Of a stretch of DNA of 64,000 nt, positions 33,620-42,114 are shown in pieces; the stretch's first letter is position 1, and each line of letters begins with the position of its first letter. Source of the DNA: Pseudomonadota bacterium. Its GTDB lineage: Bacteria > Pseudomonadota > Alphaproteobacteria > Rhizobiales > Devosiaceae. The stretch is from the NCBI GenBank assembly GCA_023393475.1, contig JAEWLC010000012.1, positions 51,197-115,196 of the forward strand, given 5' to 3'. The notes below the pieces were generated by a model. That model worked only from the letters and a program-made list of their open reading frames with translations. It had not been told where the DNA came from and searched no databases. A program made the position numbers and the translations under genes.

Positions 33620-33635
33620 TTAACGGTTGATTAAC
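33620..33635 (+). promoter_or_regulatory. CtrA-binding site upstream of fliX
   Basis: TTAACGGTTGATTAAC fits the CtrA consensus TTAA-N7-TTAAC exactly. It lies 47 nt before the preferred fliX start (GTG 33683) and in the flgI-fliX intergenic region. CtrA control of class II flagellar genes is established in Caulobacter. Confidence 0.8.
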
Positions 33636-33682
33636 CGATGGCGGCAGATTTTGCCGGGGCGAAGGCGGAGCAGGTGAGTCCG

Positions 33683-34093
33683 GTGCGGATCGACAGCAAT
33701 ACTCGGGTGGGCAACGTATCTGGACGGGCGGCGACACGCACCGGCTCCGGCACGTTCCAGGTCGGGGAGGGCGCCACTGCCTCGCAGGCCCGTCCGGTTG
33801 CGAACCTCGCTCCGACAGCCTCGATCGACGCACTTCTTGCCCTGCAGGCCGCCGAGGATCCGCTCGCCCGGCGCCGCAAACTCGTCCGCCGGGGCAACCA
33901 GCTCATCGACTCGCTGGATGGCCTGCGCACGGACCTCCTGGCCGGAAATCTGTCCGAGGGACGGCTCAACCAGCTCATGGCCGTCATGTCCCAGGCGCGG
34001 GATCGCGGCGACCCCGGCCTCGATGCTTTGCTCGACGATATCGAGTTGCGAGCGCGGGTCGAGCTGGCCAAGCGCGGACTGTACCCGTCCTGA
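33683..34093 (+). CDS. fliX: Class II flagellar assembly regulator FliX
   Basis: Trans-acting assembly factor that in Caulobacter links basal-body completion to the sigma-54 activator FlbD; 136 aa. The start GTG 33683 (MRIDSNTRVGNVSGR...) is chosen because it gives a compact N-terminus, has GGAG/AGGTGAG upstream, and leaves the CtrA box 33620-33635 in a promoter position. The alternative ATG 33638 would abut the CtrA box and has no ribosome-binding site. The conserved C-terminal part is ASIDALLALQAAEDPLARRRKLVRRGNQLIDSLDGLR...GLDALLDDIELRARVELAKRG. Divergent from flgI. Confidence 0.88.
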   Translation: MRIDSNTRVGNVSGRAATRTGSGTFQVGEGATASQARPVANLAPTASIDALLALQAAEDPLARRRKLVRRGNQLIDSLDGLRTDLLAGNLSEGRLNQLMAVMSQARDRGDPGLDALLDDIELRARVELAKRGLYPS

Positions 34094-34206
34094 CACAGTC
34101 GGTAACAACCGTATCACGCATTAATCACCGGGTTTTTCAAAGCTTGCCCGGGGGTTCCACGGCCATTATAAGCCCCCCGACTAGGGGCATTTGGAATCGA
34201 GTCACA

Positions 34207-34620
34207 ATGTCGACTGATGTTCTTGATTATCGTCCTACTGAGGACGAGCCTTTTATGAACCCGCGTCAGCGGGAGTACTTCCGGCAGAAGCTGGAGCGGT
34301 GGAAAGACGAAATCCTGCGCGAGAGCCGTGAGACTCTCGAGAATCTGCAGGAAGAGAGCCAGAACCACCCGGATATGGCAGATCGCGCGTCTTCGGAGAG
34401 CGATCGTGCCCTGGAGCTCAGGACTCGTGACCGCCAGCGCAAGCTGATCAGCAAGATCGACGCAGCGCTGAAGCGGATCGAAGACGGGACCTACGGCTAC
34501 TGCGAGGAAACCGGCGATCCGATCGGCATCGCCCGCCTCGATGCCCGGCCCATCGCAACGCTCTCCCTGGAAGCCCAGGAAATGCACGAGCGCCGCGAAA
34601 AGGTGTATCGCGACGAATAA
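34207..34620 (+). CDS. dksA: RNA polymerase-binding transcription factor DksA
   Basis: 137 aa; acts with ppGpp at the RNAP secondary channel. The coiled coil has the DxxDxA-type tip region (DMADRASSESDRALELRTRDRQRKL) and the zinc-finger region reads YGYCEETGDPIGIARLDARPIATLSLEAQEMHERREKVYRDE. Only one of the four zinc-binding Cys is retained, the usual state in alphaproteobacterial DksA. ATG 34207 fits the family length. A terminator begins in the stop codon. Confidence 0.94.
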   Translation: MSTDVLDYRPTEDEPFMNPRQREYFRQKLERWKDEILRESRETLENLQEESQNHPDMADRASSESDRALELRTRDRQRKLISKIDAALKRIEDGTYGYCEETGDPIGIARLDARPIATLSLEAQEMHERREKVYRDE

Positions 34621-34657
34621 CGACAAGGCCCGCAGCGATGCGAGCCTTGTCGTTTCT
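34618..34657 (+). terminator. Terminator of dksA
   Basis: AACGACAAGGC (34619-34629) pairs with GCCTTGTCGTT (34644-34654) around a 14-nt loop, followed by TCT. The stem starts within the dksA stop codon. Confidence 0.7.
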
Positions 34658-34680
34658 GCTCTGGACGGAGCGGCTGGCTA

Positions 34681-34812
34681 GGCGCCGTAGGCCGCGAGGA
34701 AGACACGCACGCCGTCACGGAGCCGGTCCGCTTCCCCGGCGACCACATGGGATTCGAGGCAGAGGCCGACGCCTTCGCCGCCGCCATGCACCGCGCCTTC
34801 AGCGCCCACTGA
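34681..34812 (+). pseudogene. C-terminal remnant of an alpha/beta-hydrolase gene
   Basis: A 43-codon in-frame segment ends in TGA at 34810-34812 and reads GRREE-like GREEDTHAVTEP followed by VRFPGDHMGFEAEADAFAAAMHRAFSAH. GDHMGF with the following helix is the catalytic-His end of an alpha/beta-hydrolase fold protein (pattern PGxHxGF...F...L..A). No start codon, nucleophile elbow or rest of the domain exists upstream, where the dksA terminator sits. The fragment is therefore the stranded 3' end of a deleted gene. It is followed closely by the convergent ABC transporter genes. Confidence 0.6.
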
Positions 34813-34827
34813 GCGAGAAGAACGCCC

Positions 34828-35595
34828 TCAGGCCGGCGCGCGGGTATCGTCCAGTGCGCCGACCATGTACTGCACCAGCTCCGAAGCGTTGGTCTCGGCC
34901 GTCCGCTTCTCGGTGACCTTGCGCCCGCGATGCATGACGATGATGCGGTCGGCCACGGCGAACACATCGGGCATGGTGTGGGTGATGAGGATCACCGGCA
35001 CGCCCTGGTCGCGGAGCTTCCGGATCAGTTCGAGCACCTTCTGCTGTTCGGGCACGCCAAGGTTGTTGGTGGGCTCGTCCATGATCATCAGCCGCGCCTT
35101 CCAGTAGATGGCGCGGGCGATGGCGACGGCTTGCCGCTGGCCGCCCGAGAGACTCTCGATCGGCTGGGTCAGGCTGGGGAAGCGGATGTCGAGCGCCGCG
35201 AGGCTCTGCTCGGCCTCGCCCAGCATGAACTTGTCGTCGAGCGTGTTGATGAGCCCGCCTAGGTAGCGGTTCTTCTTCTCGCGCCCGAGGAAGATGTTCG
35301 AGGGCACGTCGAGATTGTTGGCGAGCGCGAGGTCCTGGTAGATCGTCTCGATGCCGGCGCTGCGTGCGTCGATCGGCTTGGGGAACCGCACTGGTTGCCC
35401 CTCGAAGCGGATCTCGCCTTCGTCCGGCAGGTGGACGCCCGACACGCACTTGATCAGCGTCGACTTGCCCGCCCCGTTGTCCCCGAGCAGGGCCACGACC
35501 TCGCCCGGGTGAATGTCTAGGCTGACGTCGTTCACGGCCACAAGCCCGCCGAAGCGCTTGACCATGTTGCGGATGGTGAGGATCGGCTCGCTCAT
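34828..35595 (-). CDS. Sugar-type ABC transporter ATP-binding protein
   Basis: 255-aa single-domain ATPase for a CUT2-type importer. Walker A is GDNGAGKST (residues about 38-46), Q-loop YQDLALANN, signature LSGGQRQAVAIARA, Walker B LMIMDEPTNNLG and H-loop ITHTMPDV. Single-domain length (not the double 500-aa RbsA/MglA type) matches the FrcA subgroup. Its start overlaps the permease stop by 4 nt, third gene of the binding protein-permease-ATPase operon. Substrate unknown; FrcABC-type similarity suggests a sugar. Confidence 0.92.
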   Translation of the reverse strand: MSEPILTIRNMVKRFGGLVAVNDVSLDIHPGEVVALLGDNGAGKSTLIKCVSGVHLPDEGEIRFEGQPVRFPKPIDARSAGIETIYQDLALANNLDVPSNIFLGREKKNRYLGGLINTLDDKFMLGEAEQSLAALDIRFPSLTQPIESLSGGQRQAVAIARAIYWKARLMIMDEPTNNLGVPEQQKVLELIRKLRDQGVPVILITHTMPDVFAVADRIIVMHRGRKVTEKRTAETNASELVQYMVGALDDTRAPA

Positions 35596-36722
35596 GATCC
35601 GCGCCCCCGCCGGCCCAGGATGAGGTCGCGCGACTGGTCGATCAGCACGGCGATGATGACGACCGCGCCGACGACGATGAATTGCCAGAACGCCTGCACA
35701 TTGAGCATCACGAGTCCCGTGGTCAGCACTGCGATGATCAGCGCGCCGATCACCGTACCGACGATCGAGCCGGCGCCGCCGAAGAGGCTCACGCCGCCGA
35801 TGATGACGGCGGCGATCGAACTGAGCAGCAGCGGATCGCCGATGACGGCAGAGCCGGCTGTAAAGCGCAGCGTGGAGAGCACGCCTGCGACGCCGGCCGT
35901 CGATGAGCTCAGCATGTAGAGCTTGATGATGTGGCGATCGACCGGGATGCCGGTCCGCAGCGCCGCCTGCATGTTGCCGCCGATGGCGTAGGTATGGCGC
36001 CCGAACTGCGTGCGCTTGAGCAGGAAGATGCAGAGGAAGACGACGACGGCGGTGATCACCACCGGCCACGCAAGGATGCGATCCATGGCCCGCAGCAGTT
36101 CGCCGGTGACTTCGGGCTTGTCGAGGAAGTAGAAGCCGCCGCCCTCGCCGCGCACCCAGTAGAACATCGACTCGTTGCCGTAGTCGCGAATGCCCTCGGG
36201 CAAACCGATGACGGTGGTGTTTTCGGAGAACAGCAGCGACAGGCCGCGCACGATGAACGAGGTGCCGAGCGTCACGATGAAGGCCGGGACCTTGAGCTTG
36301 GCGATGATCAGCCCGTTGACCAGCCCGACCATCGCGGCGCCACCGATACCGGCGGCAAAGCCGAGAACCACGGCGAAGAACAGCGGCACGCCGGCATTGT
36401 AGCTGGCGCGGATCGCGTGGGCCGAAAGCACCGAGGCAAGGCTCATTACCCAGCCGACGCTGAGGTCGATGCCGGCGGCGATGATGACGAAGGTCTGCCC
36501 CAGGCCGAGCAGCAGCACGGGTACGATGGCGACGAGGATGTTCTGGCTGTTGCGCACCGACAGGAAGGTCGCGCCGCCGAACAGGGGCACGGCGATGATG
36601 AAGAAGATGATCATCACGGCGAGGAAGACCCACGCCCATAGCCGGCTGGTCAGCAGGATGAAACGCCTGCCCGCCGACATCTGCGGCTCGTCAAAGCCCG
36701 CAACTGCCTTGGAATCTGTCAC
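35592..36722 (-). CDS. Sugar-type ABC transporter permease (RbsC/FrcB-like)
   Basis: 376-aa inner-membrane permease with about ten hydrophobic segments. Family motifs include GQTFVIIAAGIDLSVGWVMSLASV, VPAFIVTLGTSFIVRGLSLLF, the coupling-helix GGNMQAALRTGIPVDR and IGGVSLFGGAGSIVGTVIGALI. The extra periplasmic loop of about 50 residues (NTTVIGLPEGIRDYGNESMFYWVRGEG...) is typical of the FrcB subgroup. Middle gene of the operon. Confidence 0.92.
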   Translation of the reverse strand: MTDSKAVAGFDEPQMSAGRRFILLTSRLWAWVFLAVMIIFFIIAVPLFGGATFLSVRNSQNILVAIVPVLLLGLGQTFVIIAAGIDLSVGWVMSLASVLSAHAIRASYNAGVPLFFAVVLGFAAGIGGAAMVGLVNGLIIAKLKVPAFIVTLGTSFIVRGLSLLFSENTTVIGLPEGIRDYGNESMFYWVRGEGGGFYFLDKPEVTGELLRAMDRILAWPVVITAVVVFLCIFLLKRTQFGRHTYAIGGNMQAALRTGIPVDRHIIKLYMLSSSTAGVAGVLSTLRFTAGSAVIGDPLLLSSIAAVIIGGVSLFGGAGSIVGTVIGALIIAVLTTGLVMLNVQAFWQFIVVGAVVIIAVLIDQSRDLILGRRGRGS

Positions 36723-36793
36723 TTGGCCCCCGAGACACTGGAGATGGATGGGGCCGGAAGCGGCATGCGCTCCCGGCCCGGATCAGGTTCGGG

Positions 36794-37771
36794 TCAGTTG
36801 CCGACCTTGTAGATGAAGCGCGAGTAGTTCGGATCGCTGACATTGTCCTTGTCGATGATCGCGAACCCGGTCTCGACACGGCGCGGCAGGCTGGTGACGC
36901 CGGCGGCGTCTGCCACGGCGAACTGCACCGCCATGTAGCCCATGTCGAACGGCTTCTGCGCCAGCACGAGCGAGACGACGTCCTTGCCCATCAGCTCGAT
37001 GGCCTCGGCGGTGGCATCGTACGCCACCACCTGTACCTGGCCGGCAAGGCCGGCATTGACCACTGCGTTGCCCGCGCCACCGGCCGAGAACACGTTGGTG
37101 CCGAACACGCCCTTGAGGTCGGCGTTCTGCTCGATCACGGCGCCGGTCTGCTGGGCCGCCTTGTTCTGGTCGTCGAGGTTGTAGTCGGGCCCGAGTACCT
37201 TGATGTTCGGGAACTCCGCCGCCATCACTTCCTTGAAGCCCTGCTCGCGGCCTTCGACCGAGGAAACGTTCGGGTTGGTGGAGTTGATGTAGACGGTGCC
37301 TTCGCCGCCGATCGCCTTGGCGAGGCCGCGTGCCGAGATACGGCCGCCCTCGACGTTGTCCGAACCGATGTAGCTGATCGGGAACGTCACCGGACCGCCA
37401 GCATAGTCGCCGTCGCCGAGGAAGGTATCGACCGTGATGACCTTGATGCCGGCATCCACCGCGTGCTGCAGCGGCGCGACCATCTGGTCCTTATCGGTAG
37501 GTGCGGTGATGATGTAGTTGAGGTCGCCGCGCGCCACGAGCGCATCGAGGATCGGCGTCTGTGCCTCGACGCCCCAGGTCGGCGGAATCTGGGTCACGAC
37601 CTCGACGCCGAGATCCTTGGCCGCGGCTTCGACGCCGAGCTGCATGACCTGGTAGAACGGGTCCACCACGCCCGGCAGGAAGCCGATCTTGATGTCGGCG
37701 GCGGATACGGCAGTGCTTGAAAGCAGCATGGTGCCCAGCAGGGCAGCAGTAATGGTCGACGCGTTCCGCAT
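36794..37771 (-). CDS. Sugar-type ABC transporter periplasmic binding protein
   Basis: 325 aa with signal peptide (MRNASTITAALLGTMLLSSTAVSAADIKIG). Periplasmic-binding-protein type 1 fold: DPFYQVMQLGVEAAAKDLGVEVV, the hinge segment DALVARGDLNYIITAPTD, and GIKVITVDTFLGD. GAGGGGAGG lies 6 nt before ATG 37771. It is the first gene of the operon and captures the substrate for the permease/ATPase encoded downstream. Ligand cannot be told from sequence. Confidence 0.92.
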   Translation of the reverse strand: MRNASTITAALLGTMLLSSTAVSAADIKIGFLPGVVDPFYQVMQLGVEAAAKDLGVEVVTQIPPTWGVEAQTPILDALVARGDLNYIITAPTDKDQMVAPLQHAVDAGIKVITVDTFLGDGDYAGGPVTFPISYIGSDNVEGGRISARGLAKAIGGEGTVYINSTNPNVSSVEGREQGFKEVMAAEFPNIKVLGPDYNLDDQNKAAQQTGAVIEQNADLKGVFGTNVFSAGGAGNAVVNAGLAGQVQVVAYDATAEAIELMGKDVVSLVLAQKPFDMGYMAVQFAVADAAGVTSLPRRVETGFAIIDKDNVSDPNYSRFIYKVGN

Positions 37772-37908
37772 CGAATCCTCCCCTCGATTGCTCTTGTCTG
37801 GCCTCCCGAAGGTTCCTCCGGCCAGATGTCTGACAATAGGCACCCGGCCCGGAGATTGTAAACTGGCTGGATATATTCCGGCCGAGGAGCAAATGGCCGA
37901 GCCGGCAA

Positions 37909-40161
37909 CTACGCCGCGGCGACGGCCGCCAGAGGCGGGACGTTGAAGTTGGCGTTGAACATTTCCGCCGGATCGTACTCCGCCTTGAGCCGCTGCAGGC
38001 GCTCCAGCGTCTCGCCCGGGAATGCGGCCTCGAGATAGTCGCGGCCGATGCCGGTTTCGAAGCTGATATAGAGCCCGTCGAGTGCAGGCTTCATCGGCGC
38101 CATCAGCGCTTCGAGCCGTGGTGCGAGGCCGTCCGAGGTGGTGGCCAGCAGCGAGAAGGCCTGGTGCCGGTGCGCATAGGCCGTGGCATCGGCGGGCATG
38201 TCGTTGACCGCTCCGCCGACGGCGCGCAGCTGCACGAAGCCGGAGGCGCGGGCCTTGAGGATGTTGCCGATCTGGTCGGCCAGCTCGGGCGTCACTTCGT
38301 TGATCAGCCCGCCATGCACGGTCATGCCGCCCTGGCCGTCGTGCTCCCCGTAGGATGGCGCGACCAGCGCCTGGTAGGGCATCTGCCGGGCCTCGCTGCC
38401 TAGCACCGGCGCGACATCGAGGAAGGGCATCAGCATCTTCTCGGCGGCGCTGATATCCTCATTGTCGATGACCACCATGGCCTGGCCGATGGCGGGGTTG
38501 CCGCCGCGGGCCGGCACCATGATCATGAAGCTGGTCACATCGCGCGAGGACTCCGTCACGGTCTTCGCCCATTTCGCGATCCCCTGCGGATCGGTGAGGT
38601 CGTAGACGAAGGTGGCGAACACCACCTTGCCAACCGGGTAGGCCTCGAACTCGAAGGCGGTGACGACGCCGAAATTGCCGCCAGCGCCGCGAATGGCCCA
38701 GAACAGGTCCGGATGGTGCTCCGCGTCGACCCGCAGCATCCGGCCATCGGCGACGACGATCTCCGCGGCGACGATGTGGTCGATGGTCAGCCCGCGCTTC
38801 CGCGACAGCCAGCCGATGCCACCCGCCGTGGCGAGGCCGCCGACGCCGACATCGCCGTAGTCGCCCGAGCTCATGCCGAGCCCGTACTCGCTCAGCTTCT
38901 CCGCCACCTCGCCCCAGCGCGCACCGGGGCCGATGCGGACGCGGTTGGTCGTGGGGTCGATGAGTTCGATCGAGTTGAGCCTGCCCACATCGATGACGAT
39001 GCCGCCATCATTGGTCGAGCGGCCGGACATGCCGTGCCCGCCGCTGCGCACCGCCAGCGGCACGCGCTGCTCGCGCGCGAAGTTCACTGCCGCGACGACA
39101 TCCTCCGCATCCTCGGCGCGGATCACGAGGCCGGGCGAGCCGCGATGGACATAGGTCGAGCGGACGCGGGAATAGTCGTGGTCGCCGGGTTCCACGACCT
39201 TGTTGGCGAGCCGTGCCGGAATGGCGTCGTAGGCGATGCCGGGCGCCCGCAGGGCCAGCGCGGTAGCGCTGCGGACGGCGTCGACATTCGTGCGCGCGGC
39301 AGCACGAATTCGGGCGACCTCGTCGCGAACGCGGGGCGCGACCTCCCGGCCATAGCTGGAGAGCTTCCCCGGATCGTCCGAGGCCAGGATGAAGGTGCTG
39401 AAGCCGTGGTCCGTGGCGAGGCGGGTGATCTGGCGGACGAGTTCATCGTCCTCGCCGCTGTTGCCCAGCAGGTTGACCAGCCGCCGGATCTCGCGCGGGT
39501 CGCGCCCGGCGCGGATCGCAGCCTCGTCGATCAGCCGGTTCGATTCCTCGATGGTCGGGCTCTTGATGTAGCTCAGCGAGGGCAGCCAGCCATCGGCCTT
39601 GCGCCCGACGAGATCGAGCATCCGCGGCTTCAGCGCGCCGAGCCAGAGCTGCACGCGATGGGCGGGCAGGGGCCCACGGCGCGCGCCGTTGGCCCGGTGA
39701 TACTTGCCGTCCACCCGCACGCCGCCACCGGCGCCGACGTCCCAGATGCCGCGGATGATGTCGATCGCCTCTTCGAGCGCGTCGACACCCTGGCCGGGCG
39801 TCAGCTTCGTCTCGCCCATCGCCTCGATGCCGTCCCAGAACGCACCGGCGCCAAGGCCAAGCTCCACGCGGCCCTTGGTCAGGAGATCGAGGCTGGCGAT
39901 GGAACGCGCCAGCACGGCCGGCTGCCGCAAGGGCAGGTTCAGCACGTTGCCGGCGAGCTTCACCTTTTCGGTACGCGCGGCGACGAAGGAGATCAGCGTC
40001 CAGGCATCGAGGAATGCGGCCTGGTACGGGTGGTCCTGGAAGGTGACGAGATCGAGCCCGGCCGCTTCACTCACCTGCGCCAGCGCCACGACGTTCTCGG
40101 GCTGCTGGTTGGTAGGGGTGATGAAGCTGCCGAACTGCAGCTCGTGTCCATAGTCGGTCAT
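37909..40161 (-). CDS. Fusion of luciferase-like flavin oxidoreductase and FAD-linked BBE-type oxidase
   Basis: 750 aa. Residues 1 to about 300 are a luciferase-like (LLM) TIM-barrel oxidoreductase: FGSFITPTNQQPENVVALAQVSEAAGLDLVTFQDHPYQ, TKGRVELGLGAG and LGALKPRMLDLVGRKADGWLPSL. Residues about 330-750 form a VAO/PCMH-type FAD oxidase: VRSGGHGMSGRSTNDGG carries the His that normally binds FAD covalently, GGLATAGGIGWLSRKRGLTIDHI follows, and the BBE C-terminus ends YDPAEMFNANFNVPP. Two unrelated flavin enzymes in one chain suggest consecutive oxidations or channelling. Frame is continuous, with no sign of a sequencing artefact. Substrate unknown. Confidence 0.88.
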   Translation of the reverse strand: MTDYGHELQFGSFITPTNQQPENVVALAQVSEAAGLDLVTFQDHPYQAAFLDAWTLISFVAARTEKVKLAGNVLNLPLRQPAVLARSIASLDLLTKGRVELGLGAGAFWDGIEAMGETKLTPGQGVDALEEAIDIIRGIWDVGAGGGVRVDGKYHRANGARRGPLPAHRVQLWLGALKPRMLDLVGRKADGWLPSLSYIKSPTIEESNRLIDEAAIRAGRDPREIRRLVNLLGNSGEDDELVRQITRLATDHGFSTFILASDDPGKLSSYGREVAPRVRDEVARIRAAARTNVDAVRSATALALRAPGIAYDAIPARLANKVVEPGDHDYSRVRSTYVHRGSPGLVIRAEDAEDVVAAVNFAREQRVPLAVRSGGHGMSGRSTNDGGIVIDVGRLNSIELIDPTTNRVRIGPGARWGEVAEKLSEYGLGMSSGDYGDVGVGGLATAGGIGWLSRKRGLTIDHIVAAEIVVADGRMLRVDAEHHPDLFWAIRGAGGNFGVVTAFEFEAYPVGKVVFATFVYDLTDPQGIAKWAKTVTESSRDVTSFMIMVPARGGNPAIGQAMVVIDNEDISAAEKMLMPFLDVAPVLGSEARQMPYQALVAPSYGEHDGQGGMTVHGGLINEVTPELADQIGNILKARASGFVQLRAVGGAVNDMPADATAYAHRHQAFSLLATTSDGLAPRLEALMAPMKPALDGLYISFETGIGRDYLEAAFPGETLERLQRLKAEYDPAEMFNANFNVPPLAAVAAA

Positions 40162-40286
40162 GATTGCCCCGGTAGTTTCGATTGGTTACCTGGTAACTAG
40201 GAGTGACCGACATCCGTCGCAAGACGTTACACGGAGGATACCATCCCATCGGCACCCGCATGGCATTCGCTCGCCCCTTCACCGCG

Positions 40287-40366
40287 TGTCATCCCTGCGA
40301 AGGCAGGGATCCATCCGTCCGCTGGCGCTGGCTGCGAAATGGATCCCTGCCTGCGCAGGGATGACA
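40287..40366. repeat. 80-bp palindromic intergenic repeat, copy 1
   Basis: Begins TGTCATCCCTGCGAAGGCAG and ends CTGCGCAGGGATGACA, so the ends are inverted; internal GGATCCAT/ATGGATCC also pair. Same length and layout as 46075-46154, with a related third copy at the window's right end. REP/MITE-like element between divergent or convergent genes; no coding potential. Confidence 0.85.
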
Positions 40367-40402
40367 ACGGTGGGGAGGACAACTCACGAACGCAAAAGCG
40401 TC

Positions 40403-41986
40403 TCATCCCCCGAGCACGATCTCGCGGGTGATGCCGACAGCCTCGAGGAACGCGCGATCGTGGCTCACCGCCAGCAACGCGCCGTCATAGGCACGCAGCC
40501 CCGCTTCGACCGCCGCGATGGCGTGGATATCGAGGTGGTTGGTCGGCTCGTCGAGGATCAGCAGCTCCGGCGGCCTGCCGCTGCCGATGGTGCAGGCGAG
40601 GCCGGCGCGCAGCATCTCCCCGCCGCTGAGCTGGCCCACCGGCTTCAGCGCCGCGTCGTTGCGGAACATGAAGCGGGCGAGCGCGGCCCGGGCGGCGTTC
40701 TCGCCATCGCCGGGGTTGAGCCGCAGGTAGTTCTCGCGGATGGTCTCGCGGGGATCGAGCAGGCTCACCTGCTGGTCGAGCAGCACATGGCGCGGGGTGA
40801 TGCGGACCGAGCCTGAGACCGGTGGCAATTCTCCGGTCACCAGCCGCAGCAGCGTCGTCTTGCCGACACCGTTGGGGCCGGTGATCGCAACGCGCTCCGG
40901 CCCGGTGATCGCCGTGCTGAGGTCGCGGATGATCGGAGCTTCCGGCACCGGCCCGCCGGTCAATCGGTCGAGCTGCAGCACGGTCGTCCCGCGCGCCAAA
41001 CCGGTCGGCTCGAGCTTCACTGCCATCGGCTGCAGGATCTCGATCTCGGCCCGCGCTTCGGCCAGTGCCATGCCTGCCGCGGCCCGCCGGCGTTCGCCGA
41101 GCTTGGCCTGCTCGCCGCTGGTGTTCTCCGAGTTCATCTTCATGCCGCCGAGCATGATCTTGGGGATGTCGCCCTTCGCGGCTTTCCGCGACCCTGCGGC
41201 GTCCTTCTTCGCCTTCCGCTCCCGCATCATCTGCGTCTTGCGGTCGATCTCGCCGAGGGTGCGCTCGGCATTGGCGAGATCGTGCTCGGCCGCCGCCAGT
41301 TCGGTGGCCTTGCGTTCCTCGTAAAGGTCCCAGTTGCCGCCATAGACATTGGCTCCGATGCTGGTCAGCTCGACGATCTGGTCGACCTGCCGGAGCAGGG
41401 CGCGGTCGTGGCTGACGACGATGGCGCCCCCGCGCCAGCCGGCGAGCAGGCTGGCCACCGCCTCGCGGCCATCGGCATCGAGATTGTTGGTCGGCTCGTC
41501 GAGCAGCAGCATGTCGGGCTGTGCGATCAGCATTGCGGCGAGCGACAGACGCGTCTGCTGCCCGCCACTGAGCGTCGCGACAGGCCGATCCGTATCGAGC
41601 GCCGGCAGCCCGACCTCCGCCAGCGCCAGCTCGATCCGGCCGGGCAGGGTCCAGTCGGCCTCGCCGGCGTCATCGAGGGACCCCTCGCCACGTTCGAGCC
41701 GGTCGAGGCGCGCGAGGTCCTCGGCCACGCCGAGCGCCTCGCCGACTTTGGCATCGGCGCGCTGCACCGCCTGACGCAGCAGCGCGATCGTACCCGATAC
41801 CGTCACCGAGCCGGACGCGGGCGTCAGCTCGCCGGTGATCAGCTTGAGAAGCGTCGTCTTGCCCGTGCCGTTGCGGCCGATGAGACCGGTGCGCAGCGGA
41901 CCGAACGAGAGATCGAGATTTGAGAAGAGTTCGACGCCGTCAGGCGTCTTGTAGCTCACCGCTTTGAGCGAGATGGAACCGGGCAT
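40403..41986 (-). CDS. ABC-F family ATPase
   Basis: 527-aa protein with two ABC domains and no membrane segments. Domain 1 has Walker A GRNGTGKTT, signature LSGGQQTRLSLA and Walker B LLLDEPTNNLD. Domain 2 has GPNGVGKTT, LSGGEMLRAGLA and LLILDEPTNHLD. The Lys/Arg-rich linker (TLGEIDRKTQMMRERKAKKDAAGSRKAAKGD) corresponds to the P-site tRNA-interaction motif. ABC-F proteins act on ribosomes (translation factors or antibiotic resistance). Which subfamily is not clear; closest by eye to the Uup/YheS-like or resistance-type short forms. Confidence 0.92.
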   Translation of the reverse strand: MPGSISLKAVSYKTPDGVELFSNLDLSFGPLRTGLIGRNGTGKTTLLKLITGELTPASGSVTVSGTIALLRQAVQRADAKVGEALGVAEDLARLDRLERGEGSLDDAGEADWTLPGRIELALAEVGLPALDTDRPVATLSGGQQTRLSLAAMLIAQPDMLLLDEPTNNLDADGREAVASLLAGWRGGAIVVSHDRALLRQVDQIVELTSIGANVYGGNWDLYEERKATELAAAEHDLANAERTLGEIDRKTQMMRERKAKKDAAGSRKAAKGDIPKIMLGGMKMNSENTSGEQAKLGERRRAAAGMALAEARAEIEILQPMAVKLEPTGLARGTTVLQLDRLTGGPVPEAPIIRDLSTAITGPERVAITGPNGVGKTTLLRLVTGELPPVSGSVRITPRHVLLDQQVSLLDPRETIRENYLRLNPGDGENAARAALARFMFRNDAALKPVGQLSGGEMLRAGLACTIGSGRPPELLILDEPTNHLDIHAIAAVEAGLRAYDGALLAVSHDRAFLEAVGITREIVLGG

Positions 41987-42114
41987 GCTTGGACTCCGGG
42001 AGACGGATCAGGGCGAAATGATCGGTCATGCGGAAATCCATCGGGCACCAGCCTGTTGAGTTGCGGATGCGGGGAACATAGGGGCCGTGCCCGGGATGTC
42101 AACCGTAGCGGTCC

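Noticed and set aside
34497..34967. Minus-strand ORF between dksA and the ABC operon
   Set aside because: Covers the dksA end and the hydrolase remnant, which is convincing on the plus strand; low-complexity product.
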